This document shows, piece after piece, positions 52,098-60,860 of a DNA stretch of 64,000 bases. The stretch lies in assembly GCA_963804055.1 (NCBI GenBank), contig CAWDOU010000003.1, forward strand, positions 248,001 to 312,000. Reading direction: 5' to 3'. The DNA is from Bog-473 sp963804055. Its GTDB lineage: Bacteria > Actinomycetota > Acidimicrobiia > Acidimicrobiales > RAAP-2. The position numbers and the translations under genes were made by a program. The notes below the pieces were generated by a model. The model did not search any database and was not told where the DNA came from. It saw only the letters and a list, made by a program, of their open reading frames with translations. How positions within the stretch are numbered: the first letter of the stretch is position 1; each line of letters begins with the position of its first letter.

Positions 52098-52748
52098 TCA
52101 GCCGATCTGGCGCATCTCCACCTGGTCGCCCCGGGCGATGAGCACGGTCGACACCAGGGACGGCGGGAACAGCCCGTGGCCGACGACGCCGGGGGCGGCA
52201 TCGAGCCGGGCGGCCAGCGCCGCAGGGTCGTCCACGTCGCCGTGGTAATCGGCGAGCACCCCCCCGTCGGGCGTCGGGGGCGCCTGCCGCACCACGGCGT
52301 CGGGAAGCTCCCGCAGGGTCGCCCCGAGGCCGAAGGCCAGGAGCTCGAGCGGCACCGGGGCGTGCAACCGCTCCACCGGCTTGTCGGACGACACGATGAC
52401 GACGAAGCGATCGGCGGCGGCGGCCACGATCCGCTCGCGGGTCTGGGCCCCGCCGGCCCCCTTGATGAGCCAGCCGTCCGGAGCCACCTGGTCGGCGCCG
52501 TCGATGGCCAGGTCGAGCCGGTCGATGTCGGTGAAGGGCTTGACGATCAGCCCGTGGGCGGTGGCCTGTTGCTCGGTGGCGGGCGACGTGGCGGCACAGA
52601 CGATGTCGAGCCGCCGCGCGCCGAGGACGGGCACCAGCTCGGCCACCGTCGAACCCGTCCCGAGCCCGACCAGCATGCCGCCCTCGACCATGGCCGCGGC
52701 GGTCTCCGCCGCGGCGCGCTTCTCGGCCCTGAGGTCAGCCCCCGTCAC
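52098..52748 (-). CDS. rpiA: Ribose-5-phosphate isomerase A
   Basis: 216 aa, typical length, GTG start at 52748. It interconverts ribose 5-phosphate and ribulose 5-phosphate in the pentose phosphate pathway. Hallmarks: MLVGLGTGSTVAELVPVLG, DLAIDGADQVAPDGWLIKG with catalytic Asp residues, KGAGGAQTRERIVAAAADRF, and LADYHGDVDDPAALAARLDA. It lies 13 bases after the acyl-CoA dehydrogenase gene and may be co-transcribed, although the functions are unrelated. It is a core gene inside an accessory-looking area. Confidence 0.93.
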   Translation of the reverse strand: MTGADLRAEKRAAAETAAAMVEGGMLVGLGTGSTVAELVPVLGARRLDIVCAATSPATEQQATAHGLIVKPFTDIDRLDLAIDGADQVAPDGWLIKGAGGAQTRERIVAAAADRFVVIVSSDKPVERLHAPVPLELLAFGLGATLRELPDAVVRQAPPTPDGGVLADYHGDVDDPAALAARLDAAPGVVGHGLFPPSLVSTVLIARGDQVEMRQIG

Positions 52749-52761
52749 GACCGGCCCGCAC

Positions 52762-53952
52762 TCAACTGCGCGGGACGTCCTTCCAAGGGAGGTCCTTGTC
52801 GTTGCGGACGTCGCCCGGCAGGCCGAGCACCCGTTCGCCCAGGATGTTGCGCATGACCTCGGAGGTGCCGCCCTCAATGGAGTTCGCACGTACCCGCAGG
52901 AACATCTTGCGGACGTCGGGCGAGCCCATGCCGACGAGGTCGGGCCGCACCATGGGGTAACCCGCCGGGAAGAGCATGGCGTCGGCGCCCAGCAGGTCCA
53001 TGCAGAGGTCGTAGATCCGCTTGTTCTCCTCGGCGAAGGCCAGCTTGGCGACCGACCCTTCGGGACCGGGGGTCCCCGCCTTGCGGGTCTGGGCGGCGCG
53101 GGCGTTGGTCATCGACAGCGCCTCCATGCGGATGTAGCTCGAGACGACCCGATCGCGCAGTGCGAGCGCATGGGGGGAGGTGTCGCCCTGCCAGCGCTCC
53201 TTCCAGAGCTTGATGACCTCGGCCACCGGTCCGCCGCCGCGGCGCCCGACGCCACCACCGATGGAGACCCGCTCGTTCATGAGCGTCGTCACCGCCACCC
53301 GCCAGCCCTCACCCTCACCGCCGATGCGGGCCGAATCGGGCATCCGCACGTCGGTGAAGAAGACCTCGTTGAACTCGGCCTCGCCCGTGATCTGGAAGAG
53401 CGGCCGCACCTCGACGCCCGGTGCCCTCATGTCGACCAGGAACGCCGTCATCCCCTTGTGCTTGGGGACATCAGGGTTGGTGCGCGCCACGATCAGGCCG
53501 AACGACGAGATGTGCGCCAGCGTGGTCCAGACCTTCTGTCCGTTGAGCAGCCACTCCTCGCCGTCACGTTCGGCCCTGGTCGACAGCCCCGCGACGTCGG
53601 AGCCCGCCCCGGGCTCGCTGAACAGCTGGCACCAGATCTCCTCGCCGCTGAAGAGCGGACGCAGGTAGCGCTCCTTCTGCTCCGGCGTCCCGTGGGTGGC
53701 GATCGTGGGCGCGCACATGCCGTAGCCGATTGGATTGCGCAAGCCGGACGACGGCGCGCCGGCGGCGTTGAGGCGGGACTGAGCCCGTTGCTGGTCCCGC
53801 GGCGTCAGGCCGAGGCCGCCGGAGCCGGGCGGGAAGTGCAGCCAGGCCAGGCCGCGGTCGAACTGCTCGCCGAGAAACTGCTGGGGCGGCGTCGTGCCCG
53901 GCGGGAAGTCGGCCACCAGGCCATCCACCAATTCGTCGACGTTCGGACTCAT
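52762..53952 (-). CDS. Acyl-CoA dehydrogenase
   Basis: 396 aa FAD enzyme. CAPTIATHGTPEQKERYLRP, WCQLFSEPGAGSDVAGLSTR and FNEVFFTDVRMPDSARIGGE are the FAD and substrate segments. EGGTSEVMRNILGERVLGLP is the C-terminal cofactor and catalytic-arm region. It introduces a 2,3-double bond in an acyl-CoA, passing electrons to ETF. The long N-terminal helix (FLGEQFDRGLAWLHFPPGSG) matches the FadE17/FadE26-like group used in steroid side-chain breakdown; that is a weak inference. It is divergent from the alpha/beta hydrolase gene. Confidence 0.92.
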   Translation of the reverse strand: MSPNVDELVDGLVADFPPGTTPPQQFLGEQFDRGLAWLHFPPGSGGLGLTPRDQQRAQSRLNAAGAPSSGLRNPIGYGMCAPTIATHGTPEQKERYLRPLFSGEEIWCQLFSEPGAGSDVAGLSTRAERDGEEWLLNGQKVWTTLAHISSFGLIVARTNPDVPKHKGMTAFLVDMRAPGVEVRPLFQITGEAEFNEVFFTDVRMPDSARIGGEGEGWRVAVTTLMNERVSIGGGVGRRGGGPVAEVIKLWKERWQGDTSPHALALRDRVVSSYIRMEALSMTNARAAQTRKAGTPGPEGSVAKLAFAEENKRIYDLCMDLLGADAMLFPAGYPMVRPDLVGMGSPDVRKMFLRVRANSIEGGTSEVMRNILGERVLGLPGDVRNDKDLPWKDVPRS

Positions 53953-54056
53953 GCCCGCACCCTATAGCGTGCTCTCGTGCGGGCACCTGCTGAACCCGGA
54001 CGGATCCGGCACCACCTCACCTTGTGCGTCCGCGGCGCGGCCCGGGGAACGACGGC

Positions 54057-54953
54057 GTGGTGACCGCGTCGGTGACGCTGCCCGACGGACGGGTCCTGGC
54101 GTACGAGGAGTACGGCGTCCCCACCGGCTTCCCGGTCCTGAGCTTTCACGGCGGCCTCAGCTCACGGCTCGATGCCGCTCCGGCGCACGAGGCGGCGGTG
54201 GCCACGGGGGTCCGCCTCGTCGCCCCCGACCGTCCCGGCATGGGCCTCTCGACGTACCAGCCGGGACGCCGCCTGCTCGACTGGCCGGCAGACGTCGCGC
54301 ACCTGGCCGACGCCCTGGGCATCGAACGCTTCGCCGTGATGGGCTGGTCGGCCGGTGGCCCCTACGCCGCCGTCTGCGCCGCCAAGATGAGCGGCAGCGT
54401 GACGGCGGCGGCGCTGCTCTCGAGCGCGGTCCCGCTGGACCAGTACGGGACGACGCGCGGCCTCAGCGTGGAAGACCGGACGCTGTTGTTCCTGAGCCAG
54501 CACTCGCCCTGGCTGGCCTCGACCCTCATGAAGGTGAGCATCGTCAACGCCAGCAACGCGCGGCTGTTCCGTGCGATCCTGCGCTCGTTCCCTCCGGCGG
54601 ATCGCACGGTCCTGACCGAATGGGGCCCGCCCGATCACGCGCTGGCCTTCGTGCGCGAGGCGATGCGCCAGGGCACCGAGGGCTGCGTGCAGGACTACCG
54701 GATCTTCGGCGAACCGTGGGGCTTCGACCTCGAGGAGATCCGCACGCCGGTCGACATCTGGGAGGGCGCCGAGGACAACACAGGTCCACCCGCCTACCGG
54801 GCGTTCCTCAAACAACACATCCCGCAGGCGACGGTCAACCTGGTACCCGACGAGGGCCACCTCTCCCTGCTCCCCCATCGGGCGGCGGCCATCTTCTCCC
54901 TGCTGCTAGGCGACCACAACGCCGAATCCGCTGCACAATGGCGCGTCGGGTAG
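54057..54953 (+). CDS. Alpha/beta hydrolase
   Basis: 298 aa from GTG 54057 (an adjacent GTG at 54060 is possible). VTLPDGRVLAYEEYG and FHGGLSSRLDAAPAHE form the oxyanion loop. FAVMGWSAGGPYAAVCAAKM has the nucleophile Ser in GWSAGG, VDIWEGAEDN the acid, and VPDEGHLSLLPH the His. It is an esterase- or lipase-like hydrolase of unknown substrate, cytoplasmic by lack of a signal. It is divergent from acyl-CoA dehydrogenase and convergent with the membrane-anchored His-rich protein. Confidence 0.88.
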   Translation: MVTASVTLPDGRVLAYEEYGVPTGFPVLSFHGGLSSRLDAAPAHEAAVATGVRLVAPDRPGMGLSTYQPGRRLLDWPADVAHLADALGIERFAVMGWSAGGPYAAVCAAKMSGSVTAAALLSSAVPLDQYGTTRGLSVEDRTLLFLSQHSPWLASTLMKVSIVNASNARLFRAILRSFPPADRTVLTEWGPPDHALAFVREAMRQGTEGCVQDYRIFGEPWGFDLEEIRTPVDIWEGAEDNTGPPAYRAFLKQHIPQATVNLVPDEGHLSLLPHRAAAIFSLLLGDHNAESAAQWRVG

Positions 54954-54981
54954 CCGACGCGCCGCTCAGCTCGCCCTCGCT

Positions 54982-55797
54982 CTACAGCCCACCCCAGTTG
55001 GTGATCTGCACGGGCGCCACGATCGGCGTCCCGACGTCGAACTGGATCTGGTAGTGATCACCCAGCGGGATGTCCCTGGGGTTGCCGGTATAGAGCTGCG
55101 CCTTCTTGCCCGGTGACGTGAAGAACACGGTGACAGCGCCCGTGGCCGGGCCGACCTGGGTCTTGCTGAGCGGGATGCCCCACTCGTCGAAGAACTGGCC
55201 GAGCGTGAAGCTCTCCGTGGTGCTCGGCGACTCGATATGGATGATCCCGTCGTTGGCGTGCACGTGCAGCCAGTAGAAGCAGCTCCCCGTCTGGACGAAG
55301 GGCCCACCGGCTGTTTGGACGGCCTGGAAGCCGGGGATACCGATGCCGTAGGGGATCACCTGGGCCTTGCCGTCGACGAAGATCGTCAGATGCGTGTGGA
55401 CGTGCAGGACCAACTGCTCGTTCGTCTGACACTGGATGCCGTCCACGTTCTGCCCGGTCGCCGCATTGAGCAGGGTGGCGAGCTTCGGTCCGCTCGGGAC
55501 CGGGATGGTCTCGGGACCCGGCGTCCCCGCCGGCGGCTGCACCCACGATGCGGACATGGAGGCCGGGATGGGCTCGAGCGCGATGTGCGGGTTCTTCGCC
55601 GACGGCGGCGGGGCGCTGTTCGATCCGCCGGTCACCACGACGACGAGCACGACGACGAGCGCGATCACCGCCACGGCACCACCGATCCGGATGCCCATGC
55701 GCATCCGCCTCGCCCGCTGTTCGGCGGCGCGCTTTTCGGCCGCGTTGCGCTGGTTCTCCGCTCTGCGCTCGGCCTTCGACTTGCTTTGACTTGTCAT
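54982..55797 (-). CDS. Membrane-anchored protein with HVHTH and LHVHAND motifs
   Basis: 271 aa from ATG 55797, which overlaps the preceding stop (ATGA). A basic Lys/Arg/Gln-rich cytoplasmic start is followed by one membrane helix (about residues 38-57) and an external domain. That domain holds LVLHVHTHLTIFVDGKAQVI and CFYWLHVHANDGIIHIESPS, then FTLGQFFDEWGIPLSKTQVG. The clustered histidines suggest metal binding outside the membrane. I recognise it as a conserved unknown in actinobacteria and related phyla, with no assigned function. Confidence 0.75.
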   Translation of the reverse strand: MTSQSKSKAERRAENQRNAAEKRAAEQRARRMRMGIRIGGAVAVIALVVVLVVVVTGGSNSAPPPSAKNPHIALEPIPASMSASWVQPPAGTPGPETIPVPSGPKLATLLNAATGQNVDGIQCQTNEQLVLHVHTHLTIFVDGKAQVIPYGIGIPGFQAVQTAGGPFVQTGSCFYWLHVHANDGIIHIESPSTTESFTLGQFFDEWGIPLSKTQVGPATGAVTVFFTSPGKKAQLYTGNPRDIPLGDHYQIQFDVGTPIVAPVQITNWGGL

Positions 55798-56432
55798 TGG
55801 GGCGTCAGCGTAGCGAACCAATCCCAGCGGAAGGCATCAACTCGTTCCAGCGGGCCCGCCCACTCGGGGGACTCCCCACCGGCCGTTTCCAGGGCGGCGG
55901 AGGCCTGCCAGAGGTCCCCGTCGACGAAGGCGACGGTGATCGTCCTGTCGTGCTCGGCGTCGGTGAACTGCCAGGCTCCGGCCACCCCGGGGTGATCCAC
56001 GAGCTCCTGACCGTCGACGGGCGGCCCGACCACGACATGGACCCCCTCGGCCGGCCGGAACGGGACCGCCTCGGGCGACACGGCGACGCGGGGCGCGGCC
56101 CAGCGGCCGGCCACCTCGAATGGTCCGGACAGCAATGCGCGCCTCGCCCGGAAGAAACGGTCCTCGGCGTACAGCCGTTCTGCCAGCGCGAAGAACTCCG
56201 GGACCACGTCCTCGTCACGGAGGAAGTACAACGTCATGTAGTGGAACCGGTCGAGGAGGCTGCCCGTCGCCGACTCGGCCGCACGACAGCGCGGGGAGCG
56301 CACCCAACGCCGCCCGAAGTTGATCCCCTCGATGGTGAACTGCTCGGGGAGATGGTCGAGCTGGTGCCAGGCGTTGTAGGCCTCGTGGCCTGAGGGGTCG
56401 GTCACCTCGGTGAAGGAGAAGAAGCCCAGCAC
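55794..56432 (-). CDS. EthD-like or dimeric alpha/beta-barrel-like protein, unknown
   Basis: 212 aa. It begins MLGFFSFTEVTDPSGHEAYN, then WHQLDHLPEQFTIEGINFGR, a strand-helix-strand start like EthD/ABM-type barrels. FHYMTLYFLRDEDVVPEFFA follows as a second strand pair. The C-terminal half has AGAWQFTDAEHDRTITVAFV as another barrel strand set. No catalytic residues can be named. It is translationally coupled to the His-rich membrane-anchored protein and divergent from the CoA transferase gene. Confidence 0.6.
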   Translation of the reverse strand: MLGFFSFTEVTDPSGHEAYNAWHQLDHLPEQFTIEGINFGRRWVRSPRCRAAESATGSLLDRFHYMTLYFLRDEDVVPEFFALAERLYAEDRFFRARRALLSGPFEVAGRWAAPRVAVSPEAVPFRPAEGVHVVVGPPVDGQELVDHPGVAGAWQFTDAEHDRTITVAFVDGDLWQASAALETAGGESPEWAGPLERVDAFRWDWFATLTPQ

Positions 56433-56472
56433 GTGATGAGGCTACCCGCAGCCCGATGCAAGACTTGGGCCG

Positions 56473-57498
56473 ATGGCGACGACCGCATTCCTCTCCGGAC
56501 TCCGGGTGCTGGATCTGAGCATCTGGCGCCCCGGGCCCTACACCACGTCGCTGCTGGTTCCCCTCGGGGCCGATGTCCTGAAGGTCGAGCCGCCGGGCGG
56601 GGACCCCATGCGGTTCTACCCGGGCCTGTTCGCCGCGGTCAACGAAGGGAAGCGCAGCGTGATGCTCGACCTCAAGGACGAGGCCGGCCGGGCCCGGGCG
56701 CTGGAGCTGGCGTCGCAGGCCGAGGTCCTCGTCGAGGGATTCCGCCCCGGGGTGCTGGCCCGCCTCGGGCTCGACCATGCCGCGGTGCAGGCGCTGAACC
56801 CGGAGATCGTCTACTGCTCCATCTCCGGTTACGGGCAGGACGATCCGCGCGCCGCGCTGCCCGGTCACGACGTGAACTACCAGGCCTGGTCGGGGGCGCT
56901 GACGCCGCAGGGCGGGACAGCCACGCAACTCCCTCCACTCCCGATCGGCGACCTGGCGGCCGGCCTGAGTGCGGCGTTCGGGATCTGCGCAGCCGTCCTG
57001 GGCCGCATGGCCACCGGTCAAGGCACGTATCTCGACGTCTCCATGACCGATGTGCTCGCCACCTGGACGGGACCGGCCGGAGCCAGGTCGGCGGACGACG
57101 ACGCGCCGTCGCCGCCCATCCCGGGATACGGCCTCTTCTCCACGGCCGACGGCGGCCAGGTGGCCCTCGGCGTCATGAACGAACAGCACTTCTGGGTGAG
57201 CCTGTGCGGGGAGCTCTCTCTCGGCGCGCTGGCGGAGCTCGGCTTCGAGGAGCGTTGCCAACGGGGCGCCGAACTGCAGCATGCCGTGGCCCAGGCCATC
57301 GCACCCGAGTCCCGCGACGAGCTGGTGGCGCGCCTGGCCGCCGCCGGTGTGCCGGTCGCCCCGGTGCTCGACCGCCAGGGGATGCTGGACGCGGCGCCGT
57401 TCCCCCGGTTCCCGATCCGCCTCCCGCTGCCGCGGGCCGCGCGGTTCGTCCCCGCGCTCGACGAGCACCGCGGAGAGGGCTTCGCCGAACGCCCCTGA
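56473..57498 (+). CDS. CaiB/BaiF family III CoA transferase
   Basis: 341 aa. LRVLDLSIWRPGPYTTSLLV (10-29), LGADVLKVEPPGGDPMRFYP, NEGKRSVMLDLKDEAGRARA and GFRPGVLARLGLDHA mark the family; SISGYGQDDPRAALPGHDVN carries the catalytic Asp. It is somewhat shorter than formyl-CoA transferases and like alpha-methylacyl-CoA racemases, which act on branched acyl-CoAs. Transferase and racemase cannot be separated by sequence here. It is followed 43 bases later by a carbonic anhydrase gene. Confidence 0.9.
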   Translation: MATTAFLSGLRVLDLSIWRPGPYTTSLLVPLGADVLKVEPPGGDPMRFYPGLFAAVNEGKRSVMLDLKDEAGRARALELASQAEVLVEGFRPGVLARLGLDHAAVQALNPEIVYCSISGYGQDDPRAALPGHDVNYQAWSGALTPQGGTATQLPPLPIGDLAAGLSAAFGICAAVLGRMATGQGTYLDVSMTDVLATWTGPAGARSADDDAPSPPIPGYGLFSTADGGQVALGVMNEQHFWVSLCGELSLGALAELGFEERCQRGAELQHAVAQAIAPESRDELVARLAAAGVPVAPVLDRQGMLDAAPFPRFPIRLPLPRAARFVPALDEHRGEGFAERP

Positions 57499-57541
57499 CG
57501 CCTGCCCGCCGTCACGTGTGCTGTTACGGTCCTGCGGACGC

Positions 57542-58033
57542 ATGACGACACGGATCACGGAACTCCTCGCCGCCAACCAGGCCTACGCCGCCGCACGGGC
57601 CAACGTGACGGATCCCAAGCCGAGTCGCCGCATCGCGGTCGTCACCTGCATGGACGCCCGCATCGACGTCTTCGCGGTGCTGGGCCTGCATCTCGGTGAG
57701 GCCCACGTCATCCGCAATGCCGGGGGCCGTGTCACGGAGGACGTCCTGCGCAGCCTCGCCCTCTCGAGCGGTGTCCTCGGCGTGGACGCGGCCGTGGTGA
57801 TGCAGCACACCAAATGCGGGCTCGTCGGCGTGACCGATGCCCAGCTGCGCGAGCTCACGGGAGCCGACCTGGGATTCCTGGCGATCGACGACCACGCGGC
57901 CGCGTTGCGCGAGGACGTGGCGCTGCTGGCCGGGACCCCCTACCTGTCCCGGCTGCAGCTGATCGCGGGATTGGTCTACGACGTCGAGAGCGGGGAGCTC
58001 GAGGACGTCGTGCACTGGGAGCGCCCGGACTGA
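57542..58033 (+). CDS. Beta-class carbonic anhydrase
   Basis: 163 aa, typical of the small actinobacterial beta type (Rv1284-like). Zinc and catalytic residues are visible: C36, D38 and R40 in VVTCMDARID, and H89 and C92 in MQHTKCGLVG. HVIRNAGGRVTEDVLRSLAL binds between them. It interconverts CO2 and bicarbonate in the cytoplasm, feeding carboxylases. A GC hairpin follows about 43 bases after its stop. Confidence 0.93.
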   Translation: MTTRITELLAANQAYAAARANVTDPKPSRRIAVVTCMDARIDVFAVLGLHLGEAHVIRNAGGRVTEDVLRSLALSSGVLGVDAAVVMQHTKCGLVGVTDAQLRELTGADLGFLAIDDHAAALREDVALLAGTPYLSRLQLIAGLVYDVESGELEDVVHWERPD

Positions 58034-58075
58034 CCCGGCCGTGCCGCCGATCCGTGTCTCCGAGCAGGGGAATCA

Positions 58076-58100
58076 CGGTGGCGGGCCGCAGACGCCACCG
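58076..58100 (+). terminator. Hairpin after carbonic anhydrase, terminator-like
   Basis: CGGTGGCG (58076-58083) and CGCCACCG (58093-58100) pair around a nine-base loop, 43 bases after the stop. No T-run follows, as is common for high-GC terminators. I see nothing further to name in 58034-58282 apart from the TAAGGAGC ribosome site before 58283. Confidence 0.4.
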
Positions 58101-58282
58101 CCGGGCCGGGCCGCGGCCAGGGCACCCGCCCGCCCGGCGCACACCGGCTGTGTGACCAGCCGGGAGTGGGATTACAGTTCAGCGACGCATTCGACCAGAT
58201 CAGTGCCTACGCGGGCGGCACCCGGCAGGGTGGTCGCAGCCGACCGTGGGCAGACGCCCGGAGCCGACCCTAAGGAGCCCCC

Positions 58283-59803
58283 ATGCCGGCCCACGACACC
58301 GCATCCGCCTCACCGTACCGGGACGCACCCCGCACGACCCCCCTGCGCTCGCTGCTCGCCCTGCTGGTCGGCTGCCTGACCCTGGTGCCGGCACTCCTTG
58401 CCGTGACACCGAGTACCGCATCGGCGGCCACCTACCCCGACAACGTCGCCCAGCCGGTGAACTTCGGTGATGCAGGCTTCTTCGGACCCGCCGGCGGGCT
58501 CACCATGAACGCGCCGCCGGTCGGGATGGCGTCGACGCACGACGGACAGGGGTACTGGATCGTCGCCTCCGACGGCGGGATCTTCAACTACGGCGACGCC
58601 GCGTTCTTGGGGTCGGCCGGCAACATCAAGCTGAACAAGCCGATCGTCGGCATGGCCGCCACGCCCGACGGTGGCGGGTACTGGCTGGTGGCCTCCGACG
58701 GCGGCATCTTCAGCTACGGCGACGCGCACTTCTACGGCTCGACCGGGGGGATGCAGCTGAACCAGCCCATCGTCGGCATGGCCGCCACGCCCGACGGCGG
58801 CGGCTACTGGCTGGTGGCCTCCGACGGCGGCATCTTCGCGTACGGCGACGCGCAGTTCTACGGTTCCACCGGGGGCATCCACCTGAACCAGCCCATCGTG
58901 GGCATGGCGGCGGCTCCCGGTGCCGGCGGCTACTGGCTGGTCGCTTCCGACGGCGGCATCTTCAACTACGGCACGGCTCCGTTCCTCGGCTCCATGGGTG
59001 GCACGCCATTGAACGCGCCCATCGTCGGCATCGCCGGCACGGCCAATGGGTACTGGCTCGCCGCCAAGGACGGCGGCGTCTTCAACTTCGGGGCCCCCTA
59101 CATCGGGGCCATGGGCGGCCAGGCCGGCACCAACCCGATCCGGGCCATTGCCGCCACGCCGTCGGGCCAGGGCTTCTGGCTCCTGCCCACCTCTCCCCCG
59201 CCGATCCCGCCCACGGTGCAACTGGGCTCGGTGGGCGCGGCCGTCGCCTCGCTGCAGACGCAGCTGCTCGCCCTGGGTTACTGGGTCGACACGACCAACG
59301 GATCGTTCGACGACAGCACCCAGCAGGCGGTGTGGGCGCTGCAGAAGGCGGCCAACCTCCCGCGCGACGGCGTCGTCGGGCCCGCCACCTGGGGTGCCCT
59401 GGAAGCAGGGATCGTCCCCCAGCCGCGGCCGGAGTCGGGCTACGAGATCCAGATCAACCTCGCGAACGACCTGATCATGGTCGTCAACAACAACCACCTG
59501 CTCTGGACGCTCAACACCTCGACCGGTGGCGGGTACACATACACCCAGGACGGCTCCACCAACGTGGCCATCACCCCCACCGGGGTCTTCAGCACCTTCC
59601 GGGTGGTGGACGGGACGGTGACCGACTCGCTCGGCACCTTGTTCCGGCCCCGGTTCTTCTACGAGGGCTATGCGATCCACGGAGACTCCTCCGTGCCACC
59701 GGAACCGGTCTCCCACGGCTGCGCCCGGATCAGCAACGAGGCCATCAACTGGGTCTGGGCGGCCAACATCGACCCGATCGGCACCACCGTCTGGGTCTAC
59801 TGA
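58283..59803 (+). CDS. Secreted L,D-transpeptidase with 42-residue repeats
   Basis: 506 aa with a signal peptide (hydrophobic LRSLLALLVGCLTLVPALLA, cleavage near ASA-AT at about 49). Residues 78-290 contain five full 42-residue repeats (PIVGMAATPDGGGYWLVASD, GGIFxYGDAxFYGSTGG) and a partial sixth, probably a beta-propeller. A peptidoglycan-binding domain follows (about 312-375; VASLQTQLLALGYWVD). A YkuD catalytic domain (about 387-506) has H466 and SHGCAR with nucleophile C480. It should make 3-3 cross-links in peptidoglycan or anchor a protein to the wall. The preceding TAAGGAGC supports ATG 58283. Confidence 0.92.
   Translation: MPAHDTASASPYRDAPRTTPLRSLLALLVGCLTLVPALLAVTPSTASAATYPDNVAQPVNFGDAGFFGPAGGLTMNAPPVGMASTHDGQGYWIVASDGGIFNYGDAAFLGSAGNIKLNKPIVGMAATPDGGGYWLVASDGGIFSYGDAHFYGSTGGMQLNQPIVGMAATPDGGGYWLVASDGGIFAYGDAQFYGSTGGIHLNQPIVGMAAAPGAGGYWLVASDGGIFNYGTAPFLGSMGGTPLNAPIVGIAGTANGYWLAAKDGGVFNFGAPYIGAMGGQAGTNPIRAIAATPSGQGFWLLPTSPPPIPPTVQLGSVGAAVASLQTQLLALGYWVDTTNGSFDDSTQQAVWALQKAANLPRDGVVGPATWGALEAGIVPQPRPESGYEIQINLANDLIMVVNNNHLLWTLNTSTGGGYTYTQDGSTNVAITPTGVFSTFRVVDGTVTDSLGTLFRPRFFYEGYAIHGDSSVPPEPVSHGCARISNEAINWVWAANIDPIGTTVWVY
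58514..59189 (+). repeat. 126-bp tandem coding repeats
   Basis: In-frame 126-bp units encode the 42-residue repeats of the L,D-transpeptidase, starting at 58514, 58640, 58766, 58892 and about 59018, with a partial sixth. Units two and three are nearly identical in DNA, pointing to recent duplication or homogenisation. Unit five is shorter and more diverged. Confidence 0.85.
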
Positions 59804-59819
59804 GACCTCCCTGCGGCCG

Positions 59820-60749
59820 ATGGGCTACACCAAGGGTCTGCACGAAATCGGCGACGGGGTGTGGGCCTACCTGCAGCCCGACGGCGGCTGGGGCTGGTCC
59901 AACGCAGGGCTGATCGGCGGGGACGGCACCTCGTTGTTGGTGGACACCCTGTTCGACCTCCGCCTCACGGCGGACATGCTCGAACAGATGCGGGCCCGGA
60001 CCCCCGTCGCAGAGCACATCGCGACGGTGGTCAACACGCACGCCAACGGCGACCACTGCTACGGCAACGCGTTGATGCGCGATGCGGAGATCATCGCCAC
60101 AGCCCGCTGCGCCGAGGAGATGCTGCAGCTCCCGCCCTCGACCATGGCGGCCATGCTGCGCGCAGCTGACTCGCTCGGCGCCGCCGGCCGGTTCGTCCAG
60201 CGGATCTTCGCGCCGTTCTCCTTCGAGGACGTCCCGCTGACCGTGCCCACGCGGACCTTCGAGCGCCAGCTCGACCTGGAGGTCGGCGGCCGCGCCGTCT
60301 CGCTCCTCGAGGTGGGCCCCGCCCACACCGAGGGTGATGCCGTGGTCCATCTGGCCGACGAGGGCATCGTCTTCACCGGCGACATCCTGTTCCACGGCGG
60401 CCACCCGATCGTGTGGGCCGGACCGGTGGCGAACTGGATCGCGGCCTGTGACCGCGTCCTCGCGTTGCAGCCGAGCGTGGTCGTCCCGGGCCATGGCCCG
60501 CTGGCCACGGCGGCCGCGCTGGTCGACCTGAAGGGGTACTTCGAGCTCCTGGCCAAGGAGGCCAGAGTGCGCTTCGACGCGGGCATGACACCCCTCGACG
60601 CGGCCCGCGACATCGATCTGGGCCCCTACGCCGGGTGGAGCGAGGCGGAGCGTGTCGTGGCGAACGTGCACGCGCTCTACCGCGACTTCGGCGACCCGTC
60701 CCCGTCCGACGCACTGACGCTGATGGGCGAGATGGCCGCATTGGCCTGA
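59820..60749 (+). CDS. MBL-fold metallo-hydrolase
   Basis: 309 aa. The metal motif NTHANGDHCYGNALM (THxxGDH) replaces the common HxHxDH, as in a glyoxylase-like actinobacterial branch. VGPAHTEGDAVVHLADEGIV, FTGDILFHGGHP and VVPGHGPLATAAALVDLKGY give the remaining ligands. Function unknown; hydrolysis of a thioester, lactone or ester is typical. It begins 16 bases after the L,D-transpeptidase stop, so it is probably co-transcribed, though cytoplasmic. Confidence 0.87.
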   Translation: MGYTKGLHEIGDGVWAYLQPDGGWGWSNAGLIGGDGTSLLVDTLFDLRLTADMLEQMRARTPVAEHIATVVNTHANGDHCYGNALMRDAEIIATARCAEEMLQLPPSTMAAMLRAADSLGAAGRFVQRIFAPFSFEDVPLTVPTRTFERQLDLEVGGRAVSLLEVGPAHTEGDAVVHLADEGIVFTGDILFHGGHPIVWAGPVANWIAACDRVLALQPSVVVPGHGPLATAAALVDLKGYFELLAKEARVRFDAGMTPLDAARDIDLGPYAGWSEAERVVANVHALYRDFGDPSPSDALTLMGEMAALA

Positions 60750-60860
60750 TCAACCGGCTCACACGGCGGTGCGACCACCGCCACCGCCCGGGGGTGCCGC
60801 CCGGATCCGGCCCGCCTCCGGGGACGAGTACCGCACCGCCTCTGCGGGTACACAACCGGG

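Noticed and set aside
52381..53967. Plus-strand open frame of 528 codons
   Set aside because: Lies antisense to rpiA and the acyl-CoA dehydrogenase, both of which have full family motifs.
58101..58282. c-di-AMP riboswitch before the cell-wall transpeptidase gene
   Set aside because: I looked for the conserved ydaO-type core segments and could not find them.
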